Source: Flavobacterium cellulosilyticum (GTDB lineage: Bacteria; Bacteroidota; Bacteroidia; Flavobacteriales; Flavobacteriaceae). Taken from it: a DNA stretch of 64,000 nt. Shown piece after piece: positions 44,936-53,470 of the stretch. Both the position numbers and the translations under genes were made by a program. The stretch spans positions 1 through 64,000 of the forward strand of contig NZ_SMFK01000014.1 in assembly GCF_004349355.1 (NCBI RefSeq). The letters run 5' to 3'. The notes beneath the pieces are model-generated. The model saw nothing but the letters and a program-made list of their open reading frames with translations, was not told where the DNA came from and searched no databases. Position 1 is the first letter of the stretch; every line of letters starts with the position of its first letter.

Positions 44936-46045
44936 ATGGAAAATCGCAATCAATATACAGAAATAGAAGATTTTTTAGCTGACCCATCATTTCAATTATG
45001 GGTAAGGTCAAAAGTGGATCAACAAGACTGGGAAGACTGGACTTTAGGAAATTCAAAAATGGCTAAAGTAGTCGAAGAAGCTCGATTGTTTCTTCTGGCT
45101 ATGAAAATACCTGAAAACAACTTATCTACAGAAGAAATAAAGTCAGCTCTGGAATCTACTTGGATAAAAATTGAAGAAAAAGAAAAAGCCCAAAATAAGA
45201 ATGTAAAATTGGTAAAAATTTGGAAAAACACTTGGTATAGGAGTATTGCAGCTGTTTTTCTTTTTGGTCTTTCATTTACTTGGGTCTATAATAATTATTT
45301 TATTTCAGAAAGCGGAATTATTAACTACCATGATCTTATAAAAGAAAATGAGCTTGTTGAACAAATTAATAATACTTCTAAACCACAAATAACAACCTTG
45401 TCAGACGGAAGCTCTGTTTTATTGAATCCCAACAGTAAGTTAAGTTATCCTAAGGTTTTTGCGAAAAACGAACGAAAAGTATATTTGTCTGGTGAAGGAT
45501 TTTTTGAAATAAGTAAAAACGCCAAAAGACCATTTTATGTTTATGCCAATGAAATTGTTACTAAAGTTGTAGGAACCAGTTTTAGAATAAAAGCATATGC
45601 AAATGAACCCGATATAGAGGTGTTAGTTCTTACTGGTAATGTAAAAGTGAATTCAAATCAAAAAATTAAAACGGCTAACGAAAAAGAAGTGTCATTACTT
45701 CCAAATCAAGCATTACGTTTTGAACGCAAAAATTTTACGTTTAATAAAATCACAGATATTACTCAAGATAGAGCTTTAGCAAAAACCTTATGCAGTACTA
45801 TCGAAAAAATAAATTTTGAATTCACAGATGTTCCTGTTGACCAGATATTCAAAACTATTGAGCAGGCTTATCTCGTAGAAATTGATTATCCACGAGAGAA
45901 ACTGAAAGATTGTCATCTTACCACATCACTTATTGATCAGCCACTGCCTGAAAAGTTAAAAATTATTTGTAAATCTCTTGGAAATAATTCAAATTATATA
46001 ATGAACGGAAACCAAATTATAATTTTATCAAACGGATGTAACTAA
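44936..46045 (+). CDS. FecR-family anti-sigma factor
   Basis: A 369-residue inner-membrane protein. The N-terminal cytoplasmic part (about 1-95) would bind the sigma factor. One membrane helix follows at about 100-117 (YRSIAAVFLFGLSFTWVY). The FecR domain (about 140-250) has TTLSDGSSVLLNPNSKLSY, FEISKNAKRPFYVYA and VVGTSFRIKAY. The C-terminal DUF4974 (about 290-365) starts with FEFTDVPVDQIFKTIEQAY. It passes the signal from SusC at the outer membrane to the sigma factor. An 86-base gap separates it from the sigma gene. Confidence 0.92.
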   Translation: MENRNQYTEIEDFLADPSFQLWVRSKVDQQDWEDWTLGNSKMAKVVEEARLFLLAMKIPENNLSTEEIKSALESTWIKIEEKEKAQNKNVKLVKIWKNTWYRSIAAVFLFGLSFTWVYNNYFISESGIINYHDLIKENELVEQINNTSKPQITTLSDGSSVLLNPNSKLSYPKVFAKNERKVYLSGEGFFEISKNAKRPFYVYANEIVTKVVGTSFRIKAYANEPDIEVLVLTGNVKVNSNQKIKTANEKEVSLLPNQALRFERKNFTFNKITDITQDRALAKTLCSTIEKINFEFTDVPVDQIFKTIEQAYLVEIDYPREKLKDCHLTTSLIDQPLPEKLKIICKSLGNNSNYIMNGNQIIILSNGCN

Positions 46046-46081
46046 ACTAAAATTGCTTATGTGAAAAAAAAACACAAAAAA

Positions 46082-46113
46082 AAGCGCCGAAATGCTGTAA
46101 CATTTCGACGCTT
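46082..46113 (+). promoter_or_regulatory. GC-rich hairpin in the leader of the susC-like gene
   Basis: AAGCGCCGAAATG (46082-46094) pairs with CATTTCGACGCTT (46101-46113) with one mismatch and a six-base loop. No T-run follows on the plus strand, so it is unlikely to be a simple terminator there. The A-run before it (46066-46083) would make it a terminator on the minus strand. It may be a 5' leader structure, or a processing site that sets different levels of anti-sigma and SusC. Confidence 0.55.
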
Positions 46114-46202
46114 GAATAAATCAAATTTACTCTCTGTAAAAAGTAATTTGCAAGATTCAAAAAACACCAACTAACCAGTATTAATTAAATCAAACCAAAA
46201 TT

Positions 46203-49200
46203 ATGAAAAAACCTGTTGTTAAACAACGATTACTTATTCGAATTATGAAGATAACATTATTTCAATTTGTCTTGGCTTATGTGTTTTCTAGTTTTGCCTT
46301 GGCAAATAATATAGCCGGACAAGGAAAATTAGACACAAAAATCACTATTGCAATTTCTGACATGAATTTAAGTAGTGCCTTGTCTAAAATAGAAGATAAG
46401 GTAAATGTTAAATTTTCATATAATTCGAGAATGACTCAATTGTCACAAAAGGTAAGTGTAATTGCGACCGATGAATCGCTATCGAATTTGCTTGCTAAAA
46501 TATTAACACCGCTTAATATTAACTATATCGAAATAAGCAATCGAATTGTATTACAAAGAGAAAACACTCTAAATGAAGGTCCTAACGTAGATCAAACACA
46601 GAAAATACATTTAGAAGAAAACAATACAGACATAACTATTAAAGGTAAAATTACCGACGAACAAGGAATGTCTCTACCAGGCGCCACCATACTTGTTAAA
46701 AACACTACCAAAAGTGCAACAACAGATTTAGATGGTAATTATATGATTATTGCTTCAGAAACTGATATTCTAGTAATCTCCTATATTGGATACACCTCCA
46801 AAGAGATTCTTGTTTCAGGTCAAAAAACGATTAATATATCCTTGAAAGAAGATGTCTCTAAACTGGATGAGGTAGTTGTAGTTGGTTATGGTACTCAAAA
46901 ACGTTCCGATATTACAGGATCTGTTGCTTCTGTCCCTAAAGAACGTTTAGAAAACTTACCTGTTACAAATCTTTTACATGCGATACAAGGTACAACTGCG
47001 GGATTAAAAATAGCTCAGGGTTCATCAGTTCCAGGAAGTTCAGCGTCAATTCAAGTTAGAGGAGTTAATTCCATAAATGCGAGTACAAGCCCTTTGATTG
47101 TCTTAGATGGAATTCCTTTTTTTGGTACTACAAATGACATCAATCCAAATGATATTAAATCAATAGAAGTTCTTAAAGATGCTTCAGCTGTTGCAATCTA
47201 TGGAACTAGAGGTAGTAATGGCGTTATTTTGATTACAAGTAAAAGAGGTAGTGCTGCTAATGGAAAACCAATTATTAAGTATAGTGGATATATAGGTACT
47301 GAAGAAATTTCTAATCCGTTAAAACCAATGGGACCAATCGCTTATGTTAAAAAATATGCGGATTTTTTAACTGCAAATGGTCTCCCACAAACAGCAGTAT
47401 TACCAAATGCAGCAGAAGTTGACAATTACAATGCTGGTATCACAACTGATTGGCTAGAAGCAGCAACTCAATCTGGTCAAATTCAGGAACACAACTTAAG
47501 TATTTCTAGTGGTACAGACAAATTTCAATATTTTATTTCTGGATCAAAATTGAAACAAGAAGGTGTTGTAAAAGGTTATCAATTTCAAAAAACTAATTTT
47601 AGAGTTAATATTGATTCCCAAATAACTGATTATTTGAAAGTAGGAACTTCAGCATTTTTTACTGAAAACAATTATGATGGAGGAAGAGCAAATTTTTTAT
47701 ATGCTACCGCTATGAGTCCTTATTCAGTGCCTAAAAACACAAACGGAAGTTATTTAATCTACCCAATGGCTCCAGAATTATTATTTGCCAACCCCCTTCT
47801 AGGACTTGTTACTGATCGCTTGAACAGAGGTAAAAATCTATCAGGTTCTGCTTATGCAGAGGTAAAACTATTAGAAGGATTAACCTATAGACTTAATGGT
47901 GCTTATACCTATAATCTAGATCGTTTTGCTAGTTATGCAGGTAGAGCAGCTAATGATAATAGTGGTACAGCAGTTGTTTCAAATGCTGAAACCTCCAATT
48001 GGGTTGTCGAAAATATTTTAACTTATAATAAAGACTTTAACAAACATCATATAGATTTAACAGGATTGTACAGTGCTCAAAAAGTAGACTATTATAGATC
48101 CGAAAGTCGTGCTGTAGGATTTATAAATGATGGATTATCCTATAATAATTTAAGTGCAGGAACAACAAAATCAAATTTTTCAAATGCAAATGGGTATTCT
48201 TTACTTTCTCAGATGGGAAGAATGAATTACTCCTATGATAGTCGTTATTTATTTACTGTTACAGCCAGAAGGGATGGATATTCTGCGTTTGGAGTTAATA
48301 CTAATAAATATGGAATATTTCCTTCTCTAGCTCTTGGTTGGAATATTAAAAACGAGGCTTTTTTAAAAGATGTAAATCTTGTAAATAATTTAAAGCTTAG
48401 ACTATCACATGGAAAAACAGGAAATCAGGCTATTGGAGTAAATCAAACAGCAACTACAGCCAGTACTGTACAAGAACCTTTTGATGGTGTGGCTTTTACA
48501 GGTATTTTATATAATAATTTAGGTAATGCAAATCTTAATTGGGAAACTACTATATCAAGTAATATTGGTTTAGATTTTTCATTATTAGAGAATAGAATTG
48601 GAGGTTCTATTGAAGTATATAAATCTAAAACAAATGATATTTTACTTAGAAGAAGTATTCCTAATGTAACCGGATATAGCAATGTTTGGGCTAATTTAGG
48701 GAAAATGGAAAACAAAGGGCTTGAAATTACTTTAAATACGGTAAACATTCGTAATGAAGATTTTTCATGGAAAACTGACTTTAATTTCTCTAAATATAAA
48801 AATGAGTTGACAGACTTGTATGGGGATGGTAAAGACGATTTAGGTAACAATTGGTTTATCGGTAAACCATTGAGAGTAGCTTATGATTATGAAAAAGCAG
48901 GAATCTGGCAAGTAGGAGAAGAAGCTCAAATTGCTTTACAAGACCCTGTCGCTAAACCTGGGGATATTAAATTCAAAGACCAAAATAATGATGGGAAAAT
49001 TGATTCAAACGATAAAGTGATACTAGGACAAAGAGACCCAAAATGGACTGGAGGTATGATAAATACATTTCGTTATAAAAATTTCAATTTTAGTCTATTT
49101 ATTGAAACCTCCCAAGGAGGCCTAAGAAGTAATAGAGATTTAACTTATGCTGATGAAGCTGGCAGAAGAAATTTACCGGAAGATTTCAAGTATTGGACTG

Positions 49201-49508
49201 CTGAAAACAAAGATAATTACTGGCCATCGCTTTCCGCTTATAAAAATTATAAAGGTTATAATTTCTGGGAAGACTATAGCTATGTTAGAATTAAAGATGT
49301 GAGATTTAGTTATCAATTCCCAAAAGAAATATTAGGCAAGCATCTTGACGGTGTAACAGTATATACTTCAGTTAGAAACTTATACACTTTTACAAAATGG
49401 TATGGTTGGGACCCAGAAATGGAATATTCATCAAGAGGAGCTGGAGATTGGACAAACAATTATCCTGTTGTGCGATCTTTTTCATTTGGGGTTAATATAA
49501 CTCTTTAA
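46203..49508 (+). CDS. SusC/RagA TonB-dependent receptor with STN signalling domain
   Basis: An 1101-residue outer-membrane transporter that imports glycan fragments. After the signal sequence (VLAYVFSSFALANN) comes an STN domain (about 45-118: KITIAISDMNLSSALSKIED), which contacts FecR. A carboxypeptidase-like beta-sandwich follows (about 147-230, GKITDEQGMSLPGATILVKN), then the TonB box region DEVVVVGYGTQKRSDITGSV. The plug covers about 235-350 and the barrel reaches the C-terminus (YPVVRSFSFGVNITL). The STN domain plus upstream sigma/anti-sigma genes show substrate-sensing at the surface. The ATG at 46203 is chosen; an alternative ATG lies 14 codons on. Confidence 0.95.
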   Translation: MKKPVVKQRLLIRIMKITLFQFVLAYVFSSFALANNIAGQGKLDTKITIAISDMNLSSALSKIEDKVNVKFSYNSRMTQLSQKVSVIATDESLSNLLAKILTPLNINYIEISNRIVLQRENTLNEGPNVDQTQKIHLEENNTDITIKGKITDEQGMSLPGATILVKNTTKSATTDLDGNYMIIASETDILVISYIGYTSKEILVSGQKTINISLKEDVSKLDEVVVVGYGTQKRSDITGSVASVPKERLENLPVTNLLHAIQGTTAGLKIAQGSSVPGSSASIQVRGVNSINASTSPLIVLDGIPFFGTTNDINPNDIKSIEVLKDASAVAIYGTRGSNGVILITSKRGSAANGKPIIKYSGYIGTEEISNPLKPMGPIAYVKKYADFLTANGLPQTAVLPNAAEVDNYNAGITTDWLEAATQSGQIQEHNLSISSGTDKFQYFISGSKLKQEGVVKGYQFQKTNFRVNIDSQITDYLKVGTSAFFTENNYDGGRANFLYATAMSPYSVPKNTNGSYLIYPMAPELLFANPLLGLVTDRLNRGKNLSGSAYAEVKLLEGLTYRLNGAYTYNLDRFASYAGRAANDNSGTAVVSNAETSNWVVENILTYNKDFNKHHIDLTGLYSAQKVDYYRSESRAVGFINDGLSYNNLSAGTTKSNFSNANGYSLLSQMGRMNYSYDSRYLFTVTARRDGYSAFGVNTNKYGIFPSLALGWNIKNEAFLKDVNLVNNLKLRLSHGKTGNQAIGVNQTATTASTVQEPFDGVAFTGILYNNLGNANLNWETTISSNIGLDFSLLENRIGGSIEVYKSKTNDILLRRSIPNVTGYSNVWANLGKMENKGLEITLNTVNIRNEDFSWKTDFNFSKYKNELTDLYGDGKDDLGNNWFIGKPLRVAYDYEKAGIWQVGEEAQIALQDPVAKPGDIKFKDQNNDGKIDSNDKVILGQRDPKWTGGMINTFRYKNFNFSLFIETSQGGLRSNRDLTYADEAGRRNLPEDFKYWTAENKDNYWPSLSAYKNYKGYNFWEDYSYVRIKDVRFSYQFPKEILGKHLDGVTVYTSVRNLYTFTKWYGWDPEMEYSSRGAGDWTNNYPVVRSFSFGVNITL

Positions 49509-49534
49509 TATTATTAATTAAACTAAGAATCAAA

Positions 49535-51214
49535 ATGAAGAAATATATAAAATTTTTAATTAGTATGGTTAGCATGATCCTGTTAACTACATCATGTAGT
49601 GATTCCTTTTTAGATGAAAAGGTATTAGATGCATTTGCACCACAATCATTGAATGACAAATTAGGTTTTGAGGCTGCAGCAATAGGCCTTCACAATACTT
49701 TTAGTACTATGTACACTACTGATGGAGATCAAACCTTTCTAGGTATGTGGGTATTAGGTACTGATGAAGTTTGGGCTCCTTCAGGAAGATCAAATGGAAT
49801 GGCTCGTCCTTATTTTGACTATTCCCAACTTACACCTACAGATGCTGCAGCTAGCAAGGTTTGGACTAGCCTCTATAAACTTATTAACAATGCTAACATA
49901 ATCATAAAGTCATCAGAAAGCGGAAATACTGTTGGTATGACTCAAGAAGAGCTAGATGCTTTTAATGGAGAAGCTCGTTTTTTTAGAGCCTATTCTTATA
50001 ATATGTTAGCCACACTTTATGGAGGAGTGCCATTAATAACTGATCCAATTTCTGATGCTAAAACTGATTTTGTGAGAGCTACTTTAGTTGATGTCAATAC
50101 TGTTATTGAACAAGATTTACTATTTGCAATTAGTAAATTACCCAATATAAATTCATTGGTCCATAAAGGGAGAATTCATAAGGCAGTTGCAAACCAGCTT
50201 TTGGCAGAGGTATATTTAAGATTAAATAAACCCGATTTAGCCGAAGATCAATGCGATGCTATTATTAAAAGTGAAGATTTCAGACTTGTAACGAGTAGAT
50301 TTGGAGTAAGAGCAAATAAGTCAGGAGACGCTTTTTCCGACATGTTTATACTGGGTAACCAGAGAAGAAGCCAAGGTAACAAAGAAGTTATTTGGGTTTT
50401 AGAACAAGAAAATCCGACTGACGTTCCAGGAGGGAGCACAGGAAACCCTCAACAACGTAGAGTTTGGGTAGGAGCATATTATGACCTCCCTGGCATGACA
50501 GTTGCTGATACAATAGGAGGAAGAGGAATTGGAAGAATTAGACTAAACAATTGGGTTCTTTATGATCTTTATAAAGGTAATGATATGCGTAATTCTAAAT
50601 TTAATATTCACCGCAAACATTATTTTAATAACACTGATGCGAAATACAGCACTGTATATGGAAAACCCATTCCTTATGGACAGGATGCCACTTTTAAATT
50701 GGCGGATAACAGTCAATTAAAAATATTTGCTAGTGATACAATTTATAAATATGCTCCTTATACTTTAAAATGGGGACAATTAGATAGTAGAGATATTTTT
50801 GGATATGGTATGAGAAAAGATTTTATCATTATGCGATTGGGAGAAACATATCTACTAAGGGCTGAAGCAAGATTTAAACAAACGAATTTATTAGGTGCTG
50901 CTGCTGATATTAATGTATTACGTAATAGAGCAAATGCAACCAATGTAAGTTCTAGTGATATCACTTTAAATTTTATTTTAGATGAAAGAGCAAGAGAATT
51001 AATTGGAGAGGAAAACAGAAGAATGACACTAGTAAGAACAGGAACATTGGTTCAAAGAGCAACTAACTTAACAGGAACTGCTCCTCTTGCTGGAGGTGCT
51101 ATTGAAACCACAAATGGTTTACAAAGTTTTCATACACTTTTACCAATTCCTCAAAGTGAAATAAATCTTAATAAGGATGCGGTTTTAGAGCAAAATCAAG
51201 GGTATAATAATTAA
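49535..51214 (+). CDS. SusD-like glycan-binding lipoprotein
   Basis: A 559-residue lipoprotein with the lipobox LTTSC at the end of the signal peptide. SusD_RagB motifs include FFRAYSYNMLATLYGGVPLI, HKAVANQLLAEVYLRLNKP (a tetratricopeptide-like helix) and DERARELIGEENRRMTLVRT, the typical C-terminal signature. It caps SusC and gathers the oligosaccharide on the surface. It begins 26 bases after susC. Only two genes make up the core SusCD pair here; no SusE/F-like surface binder follows before the terminator. Confidence 0.95.
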   Translation: MKKYIKFLISMVSMILLTTSCSDSFLDEKVLDAFAPQSLNDKLGFEAAAIGLHNTFSTMYTTDGDQTFLGMWVLGTDEVWAPSGRSNGMARPYFDYSQLTPTDAAASKVWTSLYKLINNANIIIKSSESGNTVGMTQEELDAFNGEARFFRAYSYNMLATLYGGVPLITDPISDAKTDFVRATLVDVNTVIEQDLLFAISKLPNINSLVHKGRIHKAVANQLLAEVYLRLNKPDLAEDQCDAIIKSEDFRLVTSRFGVRANKSGDAFSDMFILGNQRRSQGNKEVIWVLEQENPTDVPGGSTGNPQQRRVWVGAYYDLPGMTVADTIGGRGIGRIRLNNWVLYDLYKGNDMRNSKFNIHRKHYFNNTDAKYSTVYGKPIPYGQDATFKLADNSQLKIFASDTIYKYAPYTLKWGQLDSRDIFGYGMRKDFIIMRLGETYLLRAEARFKQTNLLGAAADINVLRNRANATNVSSSDITLNFILDERARELIGEENRRMTLVRTGTLVQRATNLTGTAPLAGGAIETTNGLQSFHTLLPIPQSEINLNKDAVLEQNQGYNN

Positions 51215-51261
51215 ACACCCATAATGTTTAAATTATATTAAAAAAAAAATAAAGTTAAATT

Positions 51262-51292
51262 AACCCTGTGGAGTCTTTTCGCGGGGTTTTTA
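51262..51292 (+). terminator. Intrinsic terminator after the SusCD pair
   Basis: AACCCTG (51262-51268) pairs with CGGGGTT (51282-51288), allowing one T-G pair, around a 13-base loop, and a T-run follows. The AACCC/GGGTT form with T-tail is a common terminator shape in this group. Confidence 0.75.
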
Positions 51293-51513
51293 TGTATGTC
51301 TCATCCTAAAAAAAAAAATAAAAACAGTTAAATCAGGTCTTTTAATCCATAGTCCTGTATATTTTTATATTTAATTTTATTTAAACCCAACTATTCTTAG
51401 TTTTTATTTAAATAAATTAAACACAAATTTCAAAATAAAATTACACTCCTCATAATTTACTTCCCTTTTTTTTATCAAGTTGATTTGTTTATATGTGTTT
51501 TTTAATTATATTT

Positions 51514-51536
51514 ACAAATGTATATAATACACTTAT
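51514..51536. promoter_or_regulatory. Conserved 23-bp motif upstream of the GH27 enzyme operon
   Basis: ACAAATGT-ATATAAT-ACACTTAT repeats the layout of the motif at 44130-44152, with 14 of the 16 outer positions or more shared and the same seven-base spacer. It lies 50 bases before GH27. Shared control of sigma factor and enzyme genes is inferred. Confidence 0.55.
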
Positions 51537-51585
51537 AAACAAAAATTATACCTTTAATTAAATAACATTTTCAAAATAAAGTTAA

Positions 51586-53430
51586 ATGATCCAATCCAAA
51601 TTTAACAAAATTGCAATCTCAGTATTACTATTTTTGCTATCCGTTAACACTACAACTGCACAAACAAAAAAAGACTTTCATGATTGGGCCGCAACACCAC
51701 CTATGGGTTGGAACAGTTGGGATTGTTATGGTCCAACTGTAACCGAAGCTGAAGTAAAATCCAATGCGGACTATATGTCGAAATATTTAAAACCTTATGG
51801 TTGGGATTATATTGTAGTGGATATCAGATGGTATGTTGGAAACGATAAAGCACATGGATATAATGAAGAAAATCCTGATTATGTATTGGATCAATACGGC
51901 AGGTTTATGCCCGCCATAAATCGTTTCCCTTCTGCAGAAGGTGGAAAAGGTTTTAAACCTTTAGCTGATTATATTCATAAAAAAGGATTGAAATTCGGGA
52001 TTCACATCATGAGAGGAATTCCTGTAATCGCCGTAAAACAAAACTTGCCTATAAAAGGCACTAATCTAACGGCAAGAGATATTTATTCTGAAAAAGACCA
52101 ATGTCTTTGGTTGCATGATATGTACACGGTAGTTCCAAGTAAGCCAGGAGCTCAGGAATATTATAATTCCCTTTTTGAATTGTATGCATCATGGGGACTT
52201 GATTTTGTAAAAATAGACGACCTTTCTTCACCAATTTATTTTGAAGAAGAAATCAATATGATTCGCAAAGCTATCGATCGTACCGGTCGTAAAATTGTAT
52301 TGAGTACCTCTCCAGGAGAAACCCCTATTGCACATGCGGATCATGTTCAAAAAAGTGCCAATATGTGGCGTACTGTGGGAGATTTTTGGGATAGTTGGGG
52401 ACAATTAAAAGAACATTTTGATGTGTTTGAACGTTGGAATAAATGGCGTGCCTATGGTGCTTATCCTGATGGGGATATGTTGCCAATGGGTCATATTGGT
52501 ATACGTGCGGAAAGAGGAAACCCAAGAATGACTGCTTTTACCAAAGACGAACAATATACCTTAATGACCTTATGGACTATTTTTAAATCTCCATTAATGT
52601 TTGGTGGAAATCTTCCGGATAATGATCCTTTTACACTCTCTTTATTGACTAATAAAAATGTGCTAAAAGTGTTGAATGAAAGCACTAATAACAAACCCCT
52701 TTTTACTGATGCAGACAAAGCGGCTTGGATTGCAGATGAACCGGGAACTGGAGCTAAATACTTGGCAGTTTTCAATACTGCTGACCAAAAAATGATTAAC
52801 GAAGATAAAGCAGCGTGGAATAGTGGGTTGATTACAAAAGCAACACCCAACCAAAGTACTGCAGTTGACCTTGATATTTCAGGTGCTAAAAAACTATATT
52901 TAGTGGTTAATGATGGTGGTGACAAAACCGACTGGGATCATGCGGACTGGATTGAGCCAACATTATACAATGGAAAAGAGTCTATGAAACTTACTAGTTT
53001 AAAATGGATAAAAGCAACCTCAGGATGGGAACATCCAAGAGTTAATCAAAGTATCTCAGGTAATGCACTTATTGTAAATAAAGTAAAGTATGAAGATGGT
53101 ATTGGTACCCATTCTAATTCCATTATCGAATTTGATATTCCTGAGGGTTACACCCGATTTAAATCTCTTGTAGGGTTAGATAACGCTTGCGTTTCTCAAA
53201 ATACGGGAGCTACCGTTAAATTTTCTGTATTTACAAAAAACCCTTCGGAAACACCTCCACCAGCAAGCATGAAAATTGCAATCAATTTGAAGGAAATGGG
53301 ACTTAAAGGTAAATATTCAGTAACTGATTTATGGTCTGGTAAACTTGTTGGTACTTTTTCTGGCGAGTTTGCACCTGAAATTAACAAGCATGGTGCAGGC
53401 TTGTATAAAATCGTTAAAATTTCTAAATAA
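51586..53430 (+). CDS. GH27 alpha-galactosidase or beta-L-arabinopyranosidase with NPCBM-like domain
   Basis: A 614-residue secreted enzyme. The signal peptide ends near TTTAQTKK. The GH27 barrel opens with ATPPMGWNSWDCYGP. The nucleophile is Asp211 in FVKIDD and the likely acid/base Asp266 in WRTVGDFW. A region of about 150 residues near 440-560 (KWIKATSGWEHPRVNQSISG, YEDGIGTHSNSIIEFDIPEG) looks like an NPCBM galactose-binding domain inserted before the final beta-sheet. GH27 includes both alpha-galactosidases and beta-L-arabinopyranosidases, and the other enzymes here make either plausible. It is the first gene of the enzyme operon. Confidence 0.9.
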   Translation: MIQSKFNKIAISVLLFLLSVNTTTAQTKKDFHDWAATPPMGWNSWDCYGPTVTEAEVKSNADYMSKYLKPYGWDYIVVDIRWYVGNDKAHGYNEENPDYVLDQYGRFMPAINRFPSAEGGKGFKPLADYIHKKGLKFGIHIMRGIPVIAVKQNLPIKGTNLTARDIYSEKDQCLWLHDMYTVVPSKPGAQEYYNSLFELYASWGLDFVKIDDLSSPIYFEEEINMIRKAIDRTGRKIVLSTSPGETPIAHADHVQKSANMWRTVGDFWDSWGQLKEHFDVFERWNKWRAYGAYPDGDMLPMGHIGIRAERGNPRMTAFTKDEQYTLMTLWTIFKSPLMFGGNLPDNDPFTLSLLTNKNVLKVLNESTNNKPLFTDADKAAWIADEPGTGAKYLAVFNTADQKMINEDKAAWNSGLITKATPNQSTAVDLDISGAKKLYLVVNDGGDKTDWDHADWIEPTLYNGKESMKLTSLKWIKATSGWEHPRVNQSISGNALIVNKVKYEDGIGTHSNSIIEFDIPEGYTRFKSLVGLDNACVSQNTGATVKFSVFTKNPSETPPPASMKIAINLKEMGLKGKYSVTDLWSGKLVGTFSGEFAPEINKHGAGLYKIVKISK

Positions 53431-53470
53431 ATAGTCGCTAAAGAAACATAAGTTATATTCCAAAATACCG

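Larger units (their letters stand above)
51215..51585. other. Gap holding a terminator, a shared motif and a probable promoter
   Basis: These 370 bases contain no gene. A terminator occupies 51262-51292, T-rich sequence follows, and the conserved ACAAATGT/ACACTTAT motif lies at 51514-51536, 50 bases before the GH27 start. This layout shows that the enzyme genes from GH27 onward form their own transcript. Confidence 0.65.

Noticed and set aside
48443..48850. 135-codon minus-strand ORF inside the susC-like gene
   Set aside because: It is antisense to a strongly conserved barrel region and has no independent start signal or family similarity.
52491..52925. 144-codon minus-strand ORF inside the GH27 gene
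   Set aside because: It is antisense to a conserved enzyme, and neighbouring shadow frames overlap it as well.
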